This document shows positions 28,657-36,183 of a stretch of DNA of 64,000 nt, piece after piece. The notes under the pieces are model-generated. The model worked only from the letters and a program-made list of their open reading frames with translations. It ran no database searches and was not told where the DNA came from. Every line of letters begins with the position of its first letter. Positions within the stretch are counted from its first letter, which is position 1. Source of the stretch: Roseiarcus sp963721905. Lineage in GTDB: Bacteria > Pseudomonadota > Alphaproteobacteria > Rhizobiales > Beijerinckiaceae. The position numbers and the translations under genes were made by a program. The stretch covers positions 372,001-436,000 of the forward strand of contig CAVRMF010000011.1 in NCBI GenBank assembly GCA_963721905.1. Reading direction: 5' to 3'.

Positions 28657-29361
28657 CTAAACGTTGCGCGCATGCCGAGCATGAGGGGCGGCGTCGATAC
28701 CGGGACCCGGATGCTCGGGCGATAAACCCGGAAAACCCGGAGCCCCCACTTTTTCACACAGCCTGCGGGAGGCGGCCTTTCCGTTCGCCGGGATGGTCGC
28801 GAGCGCTTGCGCCTTCTGCTTCCCGCGGGAGCCGAGCAAGCCGAAACCGGCAAAACCAAGCAGCAGCATAGCCCAGGCGGAGGGCTCGGGGACGGATAAA
28901 CTACCAAAGGTAAGAGATTGGAATTCTGGGAGACCGCCGGGTTCTAGATAACTTTGGGCGGAGAGTGAGCAAGAGTACATTGTAGAACACATGGAGCCAC
29001 CGAAGTAATCAATCAAGGTGCTGGTGGGCAGGAATAGGACGAGGACGTCAGAAGTGGAGGACATACTGTCAGAAAAAGAGATGTACAAGAGATGATCGGA
29101 CGGCGGGTATTCGACTAGATTGTCTATGGTGGTGAAAGGCCCAGTGACAGCGGGTGAGGTGCCTAACGCCGTTACATCTGCTGAGGTCACCGCACCAGTG
29201 ATGACATCTATATTGATTGTACCGCCGAGCGTGCCGGTGGCGAATTTGCCAGACACATCGAACGTGGCTGCGTCGCAGGTGGCTGTGACAGCCGCGAGTC
29301 CGGTAAACGAAAGCGCGCACGCTGCGAGTAAGCATCCTGTAAATTTGAGTCTGAATGACAT
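28657..29361 (-). CDS. PEP-CTERM sorting-domain protein with unusual C-terminal extension
   Basis: About 234 residues. Signal peptide at the N-terminus (residues 1-35, with LLAACALSFTGLAAV), a body rich in Ser/Thr, and the PEP-CTERM signal VPEPSAWAMLLLGFAGFGLL followed by GSRGKQK. Such signals direct exosortase-mediated sorting to the cell surface or matrix. Normally the protein ends a few residues after the basic cluster; here about 46 more residues follow, so the stop may have been lost or a base changed. No exosortase gene is in the window. More AT-rich than the core genes around it, which suggests transfer. Confidence 0.8.
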   Translation of the reverse strand: MSFRLKFTGCLLAACALSFTGLAAVTATCDAATFDVSGKFATGTLGGTINIDVITGAVTSADVTALGTSPAVTGPFTTIDNLVEYPPSDHLLYISFSDSMSSTSDVLVLFLPTSTLIDYFGGSMCSTMYSCSLSAQSYLEPGGLPEFQSLTFGSLSVPEPSAWAMLLLGFAGFGLLGSRGKQKAQALATIPANGKAASRRLCEKVGAPGFPGLSPEHPGPGIDAAPHARHARNV

Positions 29362-29620
29362 GTTACACATCCCCGCGCGTGAATGCCGGACTATTAAGAA
29401 TTAACCCGACATTCGCCAGATGACAGCCTTATCGCGGTTGAGACTGCGCCCATAGCAAGACTTTGACAAGACTGAAATGTCGTTAGGACCCCGCCGTGGC
29501 TTGTAGATGCGTTCCGGGGCGAGCCGGCTCGCGGTGGCACGCCGAGGGATGCCGAATTTTTCTGTCATCAAGACGCACATCTCCCGTGGTTTTTCGTGGA
29601 ACGCGTGACAACCGAACGCA

Positions 29621-29890
29621 TTACCCATTCGACGTAACGGGCGGCGGCCGCAATTCCCCAATCAACCGCGGGATGTCGGCGAACAGGTTTCTCGGAATGG
29701 CGACCTCAGCCATCTGGAACGCGACATCGCGCCCGTGGCTCACTACCTTCGCGCCAATCTTGATGAGTTTCTCCTTGAGGCTCGTCAGCGACCAGTCTTT
29801 GATCGGCTCGGGCGTGGCGAGCGTGCGCAGGAAGTTGCCGAGTTGTTTTTCCCTCGCATCCGCCGCTCGGAAATCGGCATTCATCATCAT
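29621..29890 (-). pseudogene. 3' remnant of an IS1380-like transposase
   Basis: About 85 codons on the minus strand resembling the last part of IS1380-family transposases: DWSLTSLKEKLIKIGAKVVS, then HGRDVAFQMAEVAIP and LIGELRPPP. The DDE catalytic part is missing, so this is a dead fragment. It abuts the 3' remnant of another transposase on the opposite strand at about 29880. Family assignment is from memory of the motif, without a search. Confidence 0.6.
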
Positions 29891-30054
29891 ATTAGCGGAC
29901 GGTATCTCTCAGCCTACGCGCACGAAATGGCTTGGCGTGAGGACAACCGCGCATGTCCAATGGCGAGCAGTATTTGGTTGCCGTCAATGCGGCGCCGGCG
30001 CATCCGGTTTCGCGTCAGTGGAAGGGCTACTGGCAGCAGAGTTTCATGCAATAG
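29880..30054 (+). pseudogene. 3' remnant of an IS1595-like transposase, frameshifted
   Basis: About 58 codons. Frame 2 carries HHISGRYLSAYAHEMAWRED, typical of the C-terminal end of IS1595 transposases, and frame 1 continues from 29953 with MSNGEQYLVAVNAAPAHPVS and RQWKGYWQQ to the stop at 30052-30054. The catalytic part is lost. It ends only ten bases from the stop of the IS66-interrupted gene, suggesting successive insertions at this spot. Confidence 0.6.
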
Positions 30055-30064
30055 AGATTATCGT

Positions 30065-30179
30065 CTATTGATGTAAATCATGTTGAGTAACTGCCGGGAC
30101 ACCCGGTATAAACTTGATAACTCGAAGTATCTTGTAGGTCGGTTTTCCCTTTTTGCCCTCCTTATCGCGGGGAGTCCTT
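30065..30179 (-). pseudogene. Detached 3' end of the IS66-interrupted gene
   Basis: Read leftward from the IS66 edge, this stretch continues the frame of the gene at 31670-32562 without a stop for 37 codons and ends in TAG at 30065-30067. It contributes a basic C-terminal tail (PRDKEGKKGKPTYKILRVIK, then FIPGVP). Joined to the main part it gives exactly 336 codons including the stop. See the interrupted gene for the whole product. Confidence 0.8.
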
Positions 30180-30187
30180 ATCTCAAG
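30180..30187. repeat. Left 8-bp target-site duplication of the IS66 element
   Basis: ATCTCAAG directly flanks the left terminal repeat and is repeated at 31670-31677 on the right. Eight bases is the standard duplication length of the IS66 family. Confidence 0.9.
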
Positions 30188-31669
30188 GTAATTGCTCACC
30201 CCATTTCCGCGTGATGGGTGCGGCGAATTGACTCATGGGAGGTCTAGCGACTGGCGTGGCTGGGACGAATCTGAATCGTTGGGTTCATGTCCGCGGACCC
30301 CGACCTTTCGAGCCTCTCGCACGCGCAGAAGGACGCGTTGATCGCCGCATTGATGGCGCAGGTCGCGTCTCTGACGGCTCGGGTCGCCGAGCTTGAGGCG
30401 AAGCTGGGCCTGCCGCCCAAGACGCCTGATAATTCCAGCGTTCCGCCGTCGAAGGGTCAGAAGCCGTCGGAATCTTCGGCGCCCAAGGACAAGGCCAAGC
30501 CGCACGCCGGGGCGCATCGTCCGCTTGATCCGAACCCGACGTCCAGGCGCGAAGTCTTGGCCTGCCGCTGCCAAGGCTGCGGGACGGATGTGTCCGACGT
30601 CGCGCAAAGCCTATGCGAGAGTTATGATCGGGTCGAAATCCCCGAGATCCAGCCCGACGTGACGCGGGTTTCTTTATATGGCGGCGTCTGCCCATGCTGC
30701 ACCAGGCGCTTCAAGGCCGAGCCGCCGGAGGGATTGGAGCCGGGGTCGCCGTTCGGGCCGAACCTGCGCGCCTTTGTGGTTTATCTGCGCTCCGTTCAGG
30801 GGATTCCGCTGGCGCGATTGAGCCATGTGCTGCGCGACTTGTTCGGTCTGGAGATCAGCGAGGGCGCGCTGGTCAACATTCTTTCCGCCAGCCGGAAGCC
30901 CTTCGCGGCGCAGACCAGCCTGATCAAGGCGCGGCTGATGGCCGGCACGGCGCTGGCCTCGGATGAAACCGGCATGAGGGTCGGCAAGGCGAACTGGTGG
31001 CTCTGGGTGTTCCATCATCGCGACAGCGCCGTCTTTGTCGCCGACAACCATCGCTCCAAGGCGGTCGTCGAGGGTTTCCTGGGCGGATGGCGTCCCGATT
31101 TCTGGACATCGGACCGCTACGGCGGCCAGATGGGTTGGGCCAAGCGCGAGCATCAGGTCTGTCTTGCGCATCTCATCCGCGACGTCCAATACGCCATCGA
31201 CACCGGTGACTTGGTGTTCGCCCCGGGCATGAAGGGCCTGCTCAAACGCGCCTGCGCCATTGGGCGCCGACGCGACGCTCTGGCCGACAGCACGCTCAAA
31301 ATCTACGAGACCGATCTGAACCGACGCCTCGACCGCCTAATGAGCCTAATCCCGACCCACAAAGCCGGCGGCAAGCTTCAGAAAATCATCAAGAAGGTCC
31401 GCCGCCATCTGTTCGTCTTCATGACCAACCGCGACCTCACCACGACCAACAACGGCTCGGAGCGCGCCCTGCGCCCCTGCGCGGTCTACCGCAAAATCAC
31501 CAACGGCTTTCGCAGCCAATGGGCGCCGCGCTCTACGCCGATATCCGATCCGTCGTCGAGACCGCACGGCGAAGATCAATCCGAGCCATCGACGCCATCC
31601 GCCTCACCCTCGAAGGCCGCCCCCTCCCTTGCGCAGCTTGAAAACGCAAACGGGGACCTGAGCAATTAC
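30188..31669 (+). mobile_element. IS66-family insertion sequence (TnpC only)
   Basis: 1,482 bases. Terminal inverted repeats: GTAATTGCTCA at 30188-30198 and its exact complement TGAGCAATTAC at 31659-31669; similarity goes on inward (CCCCATTTCCG against CCCCGTTTGCG, with a two-base gap). Flanked by the 8-bp duplication ATCTCAAG. It carries only a tnpC-type gene and no tnpA/tnpB, as in the ISBst12-like subgroup. The element is inserted into an AT-rich gene and its end supplies a premature TAA stop to that gene. Confidence 0.93.
30287..31641 (+). pseudogene. tnpC: IS66-family transposase TnpC with frameshifted C-terminus
   Basis: DDE transposase. N-terminal leucine-rich helix (VASLTARVAELEAKLGLPPK) and the S/P-rich linker PDNSSVPPSKGQKP, zinc-finger-like CRCQGCG and CPCCTRR, then DDE residues in ASDETGMRV, TSDRYGG and NNGSERALRP. 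Near the C-terminus KITNGFRSQW should continue GAALYADIRSV, but that sequence is in another frame; adding one G to GGG at 31521-31523 restores it, with a stop at 31639-31641, about 451 residues. As given, the open frame instead runs out of the element to 31690. Confidence 0.9.
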
Positions 31670-31677
31670 ATCTCAAG
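31670..31677. repeat. Right 8-bp target-site duplication of the IS66 element
   Basis: ATCTCAAG, identical to 30180-30187, directly after the right terminal repeat. It belongs to the coding sequence of the interrupted gene (read as CTTGAGAT on the minus strand). Confidence 0.9.
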
Positions 31678-32562
31678 ACGCACCTCATAGGCATCATCGA
31701 CCATAGCGCCTTCACGCGCGAGGGCGTCCTCTGCAATCTTGGTTTCCGATATATCCGCATATATAGTGTGACGGTTCATTCTGAAACGCCACATATTTGC
31801 TTTGACATCGAACACTGGAGAATAGATACTAAGCCACGCTGTCGTTTGCTGCACGTCCGGCTCGATTGAATTGGCGTCCTCAAGGGCGGAAACACAAGAA
31901 GCCAAAATGTCCTCGGCCTCTTGCGGGTCGATAATCGACCCTTCGCTCACGCCTTCGCTCACATCTGAGGTTACTTTGATTGTATCAAAGCCATCCACGC
32001 CGAGGGGAGCAAATGTGTCCCTAACAGATCGTAAGGCCGATGCATTGTGCGATAGGTTATATATGTGCTGGTTTATTACAATTGGATTGTTATCTCCCTC
32101 GAATTTGACTGAGACCTTCCCATCTTTTCCTTGCTCGACGATGCTTGCAGTGTCAATCTTTCTCCCCTTTCTGTACCGCAGATACCCGTAGAACGTGAGT
32201 CCGCCCGCGGCGCTTCCCCCTCCTCCTATTATTCCTAATTGCGTCAGTATATCTTTGGCGCCCTTTATATCATCTGACATCATGCCAAACATCGCTTTAA
32301 TATTACCCAGAATACCAACAATTGTCTCAAAGTGTATATTGAAACACCGATGCTCAAAATCCGAAATTATCATACCCCTCGCATAGGACTTATCACCGTT
32401 AAATTCAGAGTTTGCTAGCCGAATAAGACGGCCAATCCCCATAAGGGCTGGAGTTAACGTCTCAACATCTATCGAATGGTCGTCAGTACGAGCGCGACCG
32501 CTATCGGCGACCGAAAAGAATTGGCGGCTCATGTCCGTGTCCGCGGGCGTTGATTCAGACAC
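31670..32562 (-). pseudogene. AT-rich gene of unknown function interrupted by IS66
   Basis: The remaining open frame (298 codons, 32562 to a TAA in the IS end at 31666) is the 5' part of a gene whose last 38 codons lie at 30065-30179. Removing the IS and one duplication restores a 335-residue protein. It has an N-terminal region of about 80 residues (VETLTPALMGIGRLIRLAN), a glycine-rich hydrophobic segment near 118-135 (GIIGGGGSAAGGLTFYGYL) followed by RYRKGRK, and a C-terminal region including NNPIVINQHIYNLSHN. I recall island-borne proteins with this layout but no known function. AT-rich: 20 of 60 bases in 32281-32340 are G or C, far below the core genes. Confidence 0.75.
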
Positions 32563-32637
32563 GACTTCCTCCCGGTCGCTCCAACGAGGGGGACTATCGC
32601 CGCAAGAAGATCGCTAAACAATAGGCAATTGGAGAAA

Positions 32638-33018
32638 TTATGCCGCTTTGCCGGCGCTCCAAACGAATGTCCCGCGGCGGTCTTGCTCCGAAGCGGCGAT
32701 CTTGAGCCGCCGCATCTCGCGGAGCGCCTTCCTGGCGCGCTTGGTGACATCGGCGGGCGGCCGACGATCCTGCCCGTTCTTGCCCGCAGTCTGGCAAATG
32801 ACCTGCGCCAGTTCGCGGGTGGAGACAGGCCGCTGAGCCTTCGCCAGTTCGGCCTGTAGGAACCGTCGAAGTTCGTTCCTGTAGAATAAAATGATTCGAG
32901 CGGCGCGTGGCGTTCGGCCTTCCAACCCGCCCTGATAGCCGAAAGCGTCCAAGACGCGGTCAATCGCCTCAATATCGCGATGACAGCCATGCGCTCGCGA
33001 CACTCCGCGTTCTCGCAT
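32638..33018 (-). CDS. Hypothetical protein, possible island gene
   Basis: About 126 residues. The segment IEAIDRVLDAFGYQGGLEGR, followed by ILFYRNELRRFLQAEL, RPVSTRELAQVICQTAG and a C-terminal GTFVWSAGK, looks like a helical, possibly winged-helix protein; similar hypothetical proteins occur near mobile DNA in Rhizobiales. The frame continues to 33096, but the ATG at 33018 or a later start seems better. No function can be assigned. It lies 75 bases upstream of the interrupted gene on the same strand. Confidence 0.55.
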   Translation of the reverse strand: MRERGVSRAHGCHRDIEAIDRVLDAFGYQGGLEGRTPRAARIILFYRNELRRFLQAELAKAQRPVSTRELAQVICQTAGKNGQDRRPPADVTKRARKALREMRRLKIAASEQDRRGTFVWSAGKAA

Positions 33019-33159
33019 AGCGGGCAAGCAGGTCAGGGACCGCAGACGCTCGTCAACCTTCCCTGAAAGCCATAAAAGTCTCGAGCAACATGGCATCGCT
33101 CGCCGGGCGCCGGCATCCCGGGCAGCGGGAACCCGAAGAGCGGTAGTGGGCCAGTCTGA

Positions 33160-33369
33160 TTAAGGCGCTGATCTAGGGATGTGTTGTTGCCACTCCTGAG
33201 GCAAGTAATTTACAGGATTTGGCAATTCAACGCCAAAAGCGTATCGAAAAACAAGGATAGCGGCGCCATACCAGAATATCAGAACTGGAATTGCGATCAG
33301 GCAGCCGATGCCCCCGACGACGCAACCGGGGTCGCCTCTACCAGCCACTTGTTGCCTCCCGCGCTTCAA
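33160..33369 (-). CDS. Small membrane protein, unknown function
   Basis: 69 residues with a basic N-terminus, one long hydrophobic segment (VVGGIGCLIAIPVLIFWYGA, about 17-40) and a polar C-terminus ending in LPQEWQQHIPRSAP. Consistent with a one-span inner-membrane protein. No homologue recognised; within the accessory region between the two intact-looking IS elements. Reality as a gene is moderately supported by the hydrophobic pattern only. Confidence 0.4.
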   Translation of the reverse strand: MKRGRQQVAGRGDPGCVVGGIGCLIAIPVLIFWYGAAILVFRYAFGVELPNPVNYLPQEWQQHIPRSAP

Positions 33370-33596
33370 CTACGCCAACCATGTCCGCAACCTCCCAAAG
33401 CCGATGAGTCACGCTAAGCAGAGTTCTTCAGCCAGCCCAACGAATGGTCCAATGAGGGCGCGGTTCGACTGAAATTTCACCACAACGGGCACCAAGAGCA
33501 CGAAGAACGACAGAGCCCTTTGTGTGCTTCGTTTGTGGTGAATTGGTCCGACTTGATCCGCCGCCCGCCTGAGAATCACCGCATGTTGGGCTTGAT

Positions 33597-33600
33597 CTAG
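33597..33600. repeat. Left CTAG target duplication of the IS1182 element
   Basis: CTAG next to the left inverted repeat; the same four bases are at 35196-35199. Four-base, often palindromic, duplications are usual for IS1182 elements. Confidence 0.75.
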
Positions 33601-35195
33601 CAGCCTGTCGGACTTAACGCCTCGCCTGCGATTACGCTAGAATCAGGCATTGATTCGGGCAGGGCGGCGGGCGTTTTTGATGAGCAATTTTCGGACGATC
33701 GATCGCGAGACAGGGTTCTTGCTGCCTCCCTCGGTCGACGAATGGCTTCCCGAGAAACATCTGGCGCGATTTGTCGTGGAGGTTGTCGAAGGGCTCGATC
33801 TTCGGGCGATGAGCGGCAGTTACCGCGGTTCCGGGTCGGCGTCGTATCATCCGCGAATGCTGCTGGGCCTTCTGGTTTACGGCTATGCGACAGGGGTGTT
33901 TTCGAGCCGCAAGTTGGAGCGTGCGACCTATGACTCGGTGGCGTTCCGGTTCATCGCGGCCAACGATCATCCCGACCACGACACGATCGCGACCTTCAGA
34001 CGCCGCTTTCTCGCGGAGATCGAAGCTCTGTTCGCTCAAGTGCTGCTGCTGGCGCGGGAGATGGGCGTTCTGAAGATGGGGACGGTGGCGCTGGACGGCA
34101 CGAAGATTCATGCCAACGCCAGCCGGCACAGTGCGCTGTCTTATGAACACGCCGGCAAGATCGAGGCGCAGTTGAAAGCCGAAGTCGCCGATCTGATGGC
34201 CAAGGCCGAAGCGGCCGACGCGGCGGACATTCCCGACGGCATGTCGATACCGGACGAACTGGCGCGGCGCGAGGAGCGGTTGCGCAAGCTGGCCGAGGCT
34301 CGGGCGAAGATCGAGGCGCGGGCCAAGGAACGCCATGCGCGCGAGCAGGCGGAGCACGAAGCCAAGCTCGCGGCGCGGCAGGCGAAGGCGGAGAGGAGCG
34401 GGAAAAAGCCCCGCGGCAAGCCTCCCGAACCTCCGGTCGAGGGGCCGCGCCCGAACGACCAGATCAACCTGACCGACGAGGAGTTGCGCATCATGCCGGT
34501 GGCCGGCGGCGGCTTCGATCAATGCTACAACGCCCAGGCCGCGGTGGCGGCGGGAAGTCTGCTGGTGGTGGCGAGCGCCGTGAGCCAGACGCCCAACGAC
34601 AAGCAGCAACTCGAACCGATGCTGGACAAGATCGAGGCTCTTGCCGACGAACTGGGCAAGCCCGAATGCCTGCTGGCGGATACGGGCTATTTCAGCGCGG
34701 CGAACGTCGCGGCTTGCGACAAGGCGGGGATCGAACCGCTGATCGCCATGGGCCGTCAGCCGCATCATCCGCCGTTGGCCGAGCGCTTCGAAGCGGCGCC
34801 GGAAGCGCCGCAAGATCCAACGCCGGTCGAGGCGATGGCGCATCGGCTGACGACGGCGGCAGGCCGGGCGCTTTACGCGCTGCGCAAGCAGATGCCGGAG
34901 CCAGTGTTCGGGATCATCAAATCGGCGCTGGGATTCCGTCAATTTTTGCTGCGCGGCCTCGCGGGCGCGCGCGGCGAATGGAGCCTCGTCACCATGGCCT
35001 GGAACATCAAGCGGATGTTCGCCCTCGTCCCGGCCTGACAAGGCTTAGTTGCGCCCGGCTCGGCAGACAGGTCCCCAGAAAACGGCGATCTCCGGCCCCT
35101 TCAACCACTTTCTGCACCCAACCCAACGCCCGGCGCCGCCGCAACCGCCAAAATCACTCGCGGCGATCAACCGCAACCCCCAGTCCGACAGGCTG
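33601..35195 (+). mobile_element. IS1182-family insertion sequence
   Basis: 1,595 bases. The 14-base terminal repeat CAGCCTGTCGGACT at 33601-33614 is matched by its exact complement AGTCCGACAGGCTG at 35182-35195, and both ends are flanked by CTAG. One transposase gene fills the element. Apart from being inserted in the accessory region, it shows no damage and could be mobile (inference). Confidence 0.9.
33680..35038 (+). CDS. IS1182-family transposase
   Basis: DDE transposase of about 452 residues from the ATG at 33680. IS1182 features: an N-terminal domain with PSVDEWLPEKHLARFVVEVV and YHPRMLLGLLVYGYATGVFS, the DDE region VALDGTKIHANASRHSALSY, a long charged helical insertion with ARREERLRKLAEARAKIEAR, LLADTGYFSAANV (second Asp) and the C-terminal part with ALGFRQFLLRGLAGARGEWS and VTMAWNIKRM (glutamate region). 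No frameshift seen, unlike the IS66 copy. Confidence 0.92.
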   Translation: MSNFRTIDRETGFLLPPSVDEWLPEKHLARFVVEVVEGLDLRAMSGSYRGSGSASYHPRMLLGLLVYGYATGVFSSRKLERATYDSVAFRFIAANDHPDHDTIATFRRRFLAEIEALFAQVLLLAREMGVLKMGTVALDGTKIHANASRHSALSYEHAGKIEAQLKAEVADLMAKAEAADAADIPDGMSIPDELARREERLRKLAEARAKIEARAKERHAREQAEHEAKLAARQAKAERSGKKPRGKPPEPPVEGPRPNDQINLTDEELRIMPVAGGGFDQCYNAQAAVAAGSLLVVASAVSQTPNDKQQLEPMLDKIEALADELGKPECLLADTGYFSAANVAACDKAGIEPLIAMGRQPHHPPLAERFEAAPEAPQDPTPVEAMAHRLTTAAGRALYALRKQMPEPVFGIIKSALGFRQFLLRGLAGARGEWSLVTMAWNIKRMFALVPA

Positions 35196-35199
35196 CTAG
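35196..35199. repeat. Right CTAG target duplication of the IS1182 element
   Basis: CTAG directly after the right inverted repeat, matching 33597-33600. Confidence 0.75.
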
Positions 35200-35273
35200 G
35201 AGTTCGACAACAACGTAAATTGGCAGGCGGGGGCTTTTCGCGCGCCGAGTTCCTGGCGCATCCGGAGGTTCCG

Positions 35274-35750
35274 ATGTCCACATTCGAGGTTACGCGCCGC
35301 GCCTCTCTCGGCGTCTTCGGCGCGGTCGCGCTTGCCTGCGCCGGTATGCCGGGCGGCGCTTACGGGGTTATGCGCGCGGTGGGCGGAATTCACGTCGACG
35401 TCGCGCCTTTGCGGGAGAACGCCGGCGATCCGACCGCGGCTTGGGTAGCGCAGGTGATGCCCGGCGCGCTCGCGCAGGCGCTCGCGGAAGCGGGCCGGCC
35501 CGGCGCGCCTATCTCCGTCAGGATCGATTACGTCATGCTGGCGTCGAGCGGCGGTCTCGGGCAACCCCTCGGCTCGACCCCGGACCAAATGGTCGGGGCG
35601 GTGATCGTAGGCGGCGTCGCCCGGCCGCTGAGCACCCAAACGGGGTATTACCCGGCGGCGTCGGACCCGGCGACAATCGAACAGTCCAACTACGATCGCG
35701 TTTTCCAACTTTCGCGCGCGTTCGCCTATTGGGCCGCGCGCGGCTACTAA
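35274..35750 (+). CDS. Hypothetical secreted protein
   Basis: About 158 residues from the ATG at 35274. A twin-arginine-like N-terminus (TRRASLGVFGAVALACAGMP) suggests export; TRRxSLG is near a Tat motif but lacks the full consensus. The rest holds VRIDYVMLASSGG and QTGYYPAASDPATIEQSNYD, resembling small periplasmic proteins of Rhizobiales whose function I do not know. It starts 75 bases after the IS1182 right end, so its native promoter may be disrupted or replaced. Confidence 0.6.
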   Translation: MSTFEVTRRASLGVFGAVALACAGMPGGAYGVMRAVGGIHVDVAPLRENAGDPTAAWVAQVMPGALAQALAEAGRPGAPISVRIDYVMLASSGGLGQPLGSTPDQMVGAVIVGGVARPLSTQTGYYPAASDPATIEQSNYDRVFQLSRAFAYWAARGY

Positions 35751-35898
35751 GCAGATTCCGTTTGGCTAACCAACGGATAGGCTTTTTGCGGTTCGCTGCC
35801 TGCACCCGATTCGCCAAGGAGTATGGCATGGCGGCAAATCTCCGGTTTCGGCGAGCGGTGAATCCTCGATCCGTTGGCCATGCCACGAATCTCTGCTT

Positions 35899-36033
35899 AG
35901 CGGCCATTGCGGGGCTCGTCCTGAGCGTCTTATGAATACGCACAAAATTGCAATGGAGGAAGTGCAGCGCCATCGCGTGCGCGTGGTTCTCCATCGTCTT
36001 TGAAAAGGCGTCTGTGAGCCGGGTGATGCGGCG
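35899..36033 (-). pseudogene. Remnant of an IS1-like/DDE transposase C-terminus
   Basis: About 45 codons on the minus strand matching the conserved end of IS1-like transposases of Rhizobiales: RLTDAFSKTMENHAHAMALH, then FLHCNFVRIHKTLRTSPAM. Upstream and downstream the similarity is lost, so only a scrap remains. It marks the right end of the accessory region. Family named from memory of the motif. Confidence 0.6.
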
Positions 36034-36183
36034 AGAGTGCGGTCGGCTTCTGCAACAAGCGCCTCGGCGCCGTCCGCCGACGGGCCGCCGGCAGTCAGGC
36101 GGACGGATCGCCGCCCGGCTTGATTGGAAGCGGGCCCCACGCCACAATTTCGCGATCCGTCATGCGCGCCCCTGCGTAACATA

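Noticed and set aside
29401..29661. 86-codon frame on the minus strand next to the IS1380 remnant
   Set aside because: No recognisable motif; its N-terminal part overlaps the remnant in another frame and no ribosome site is seen.
33632..35041. 469-codon open frame antisense to the IS1182 transposase
   Set aside because: It mirrors the transposase gene almost exactly and has no own motif or ribosome site.
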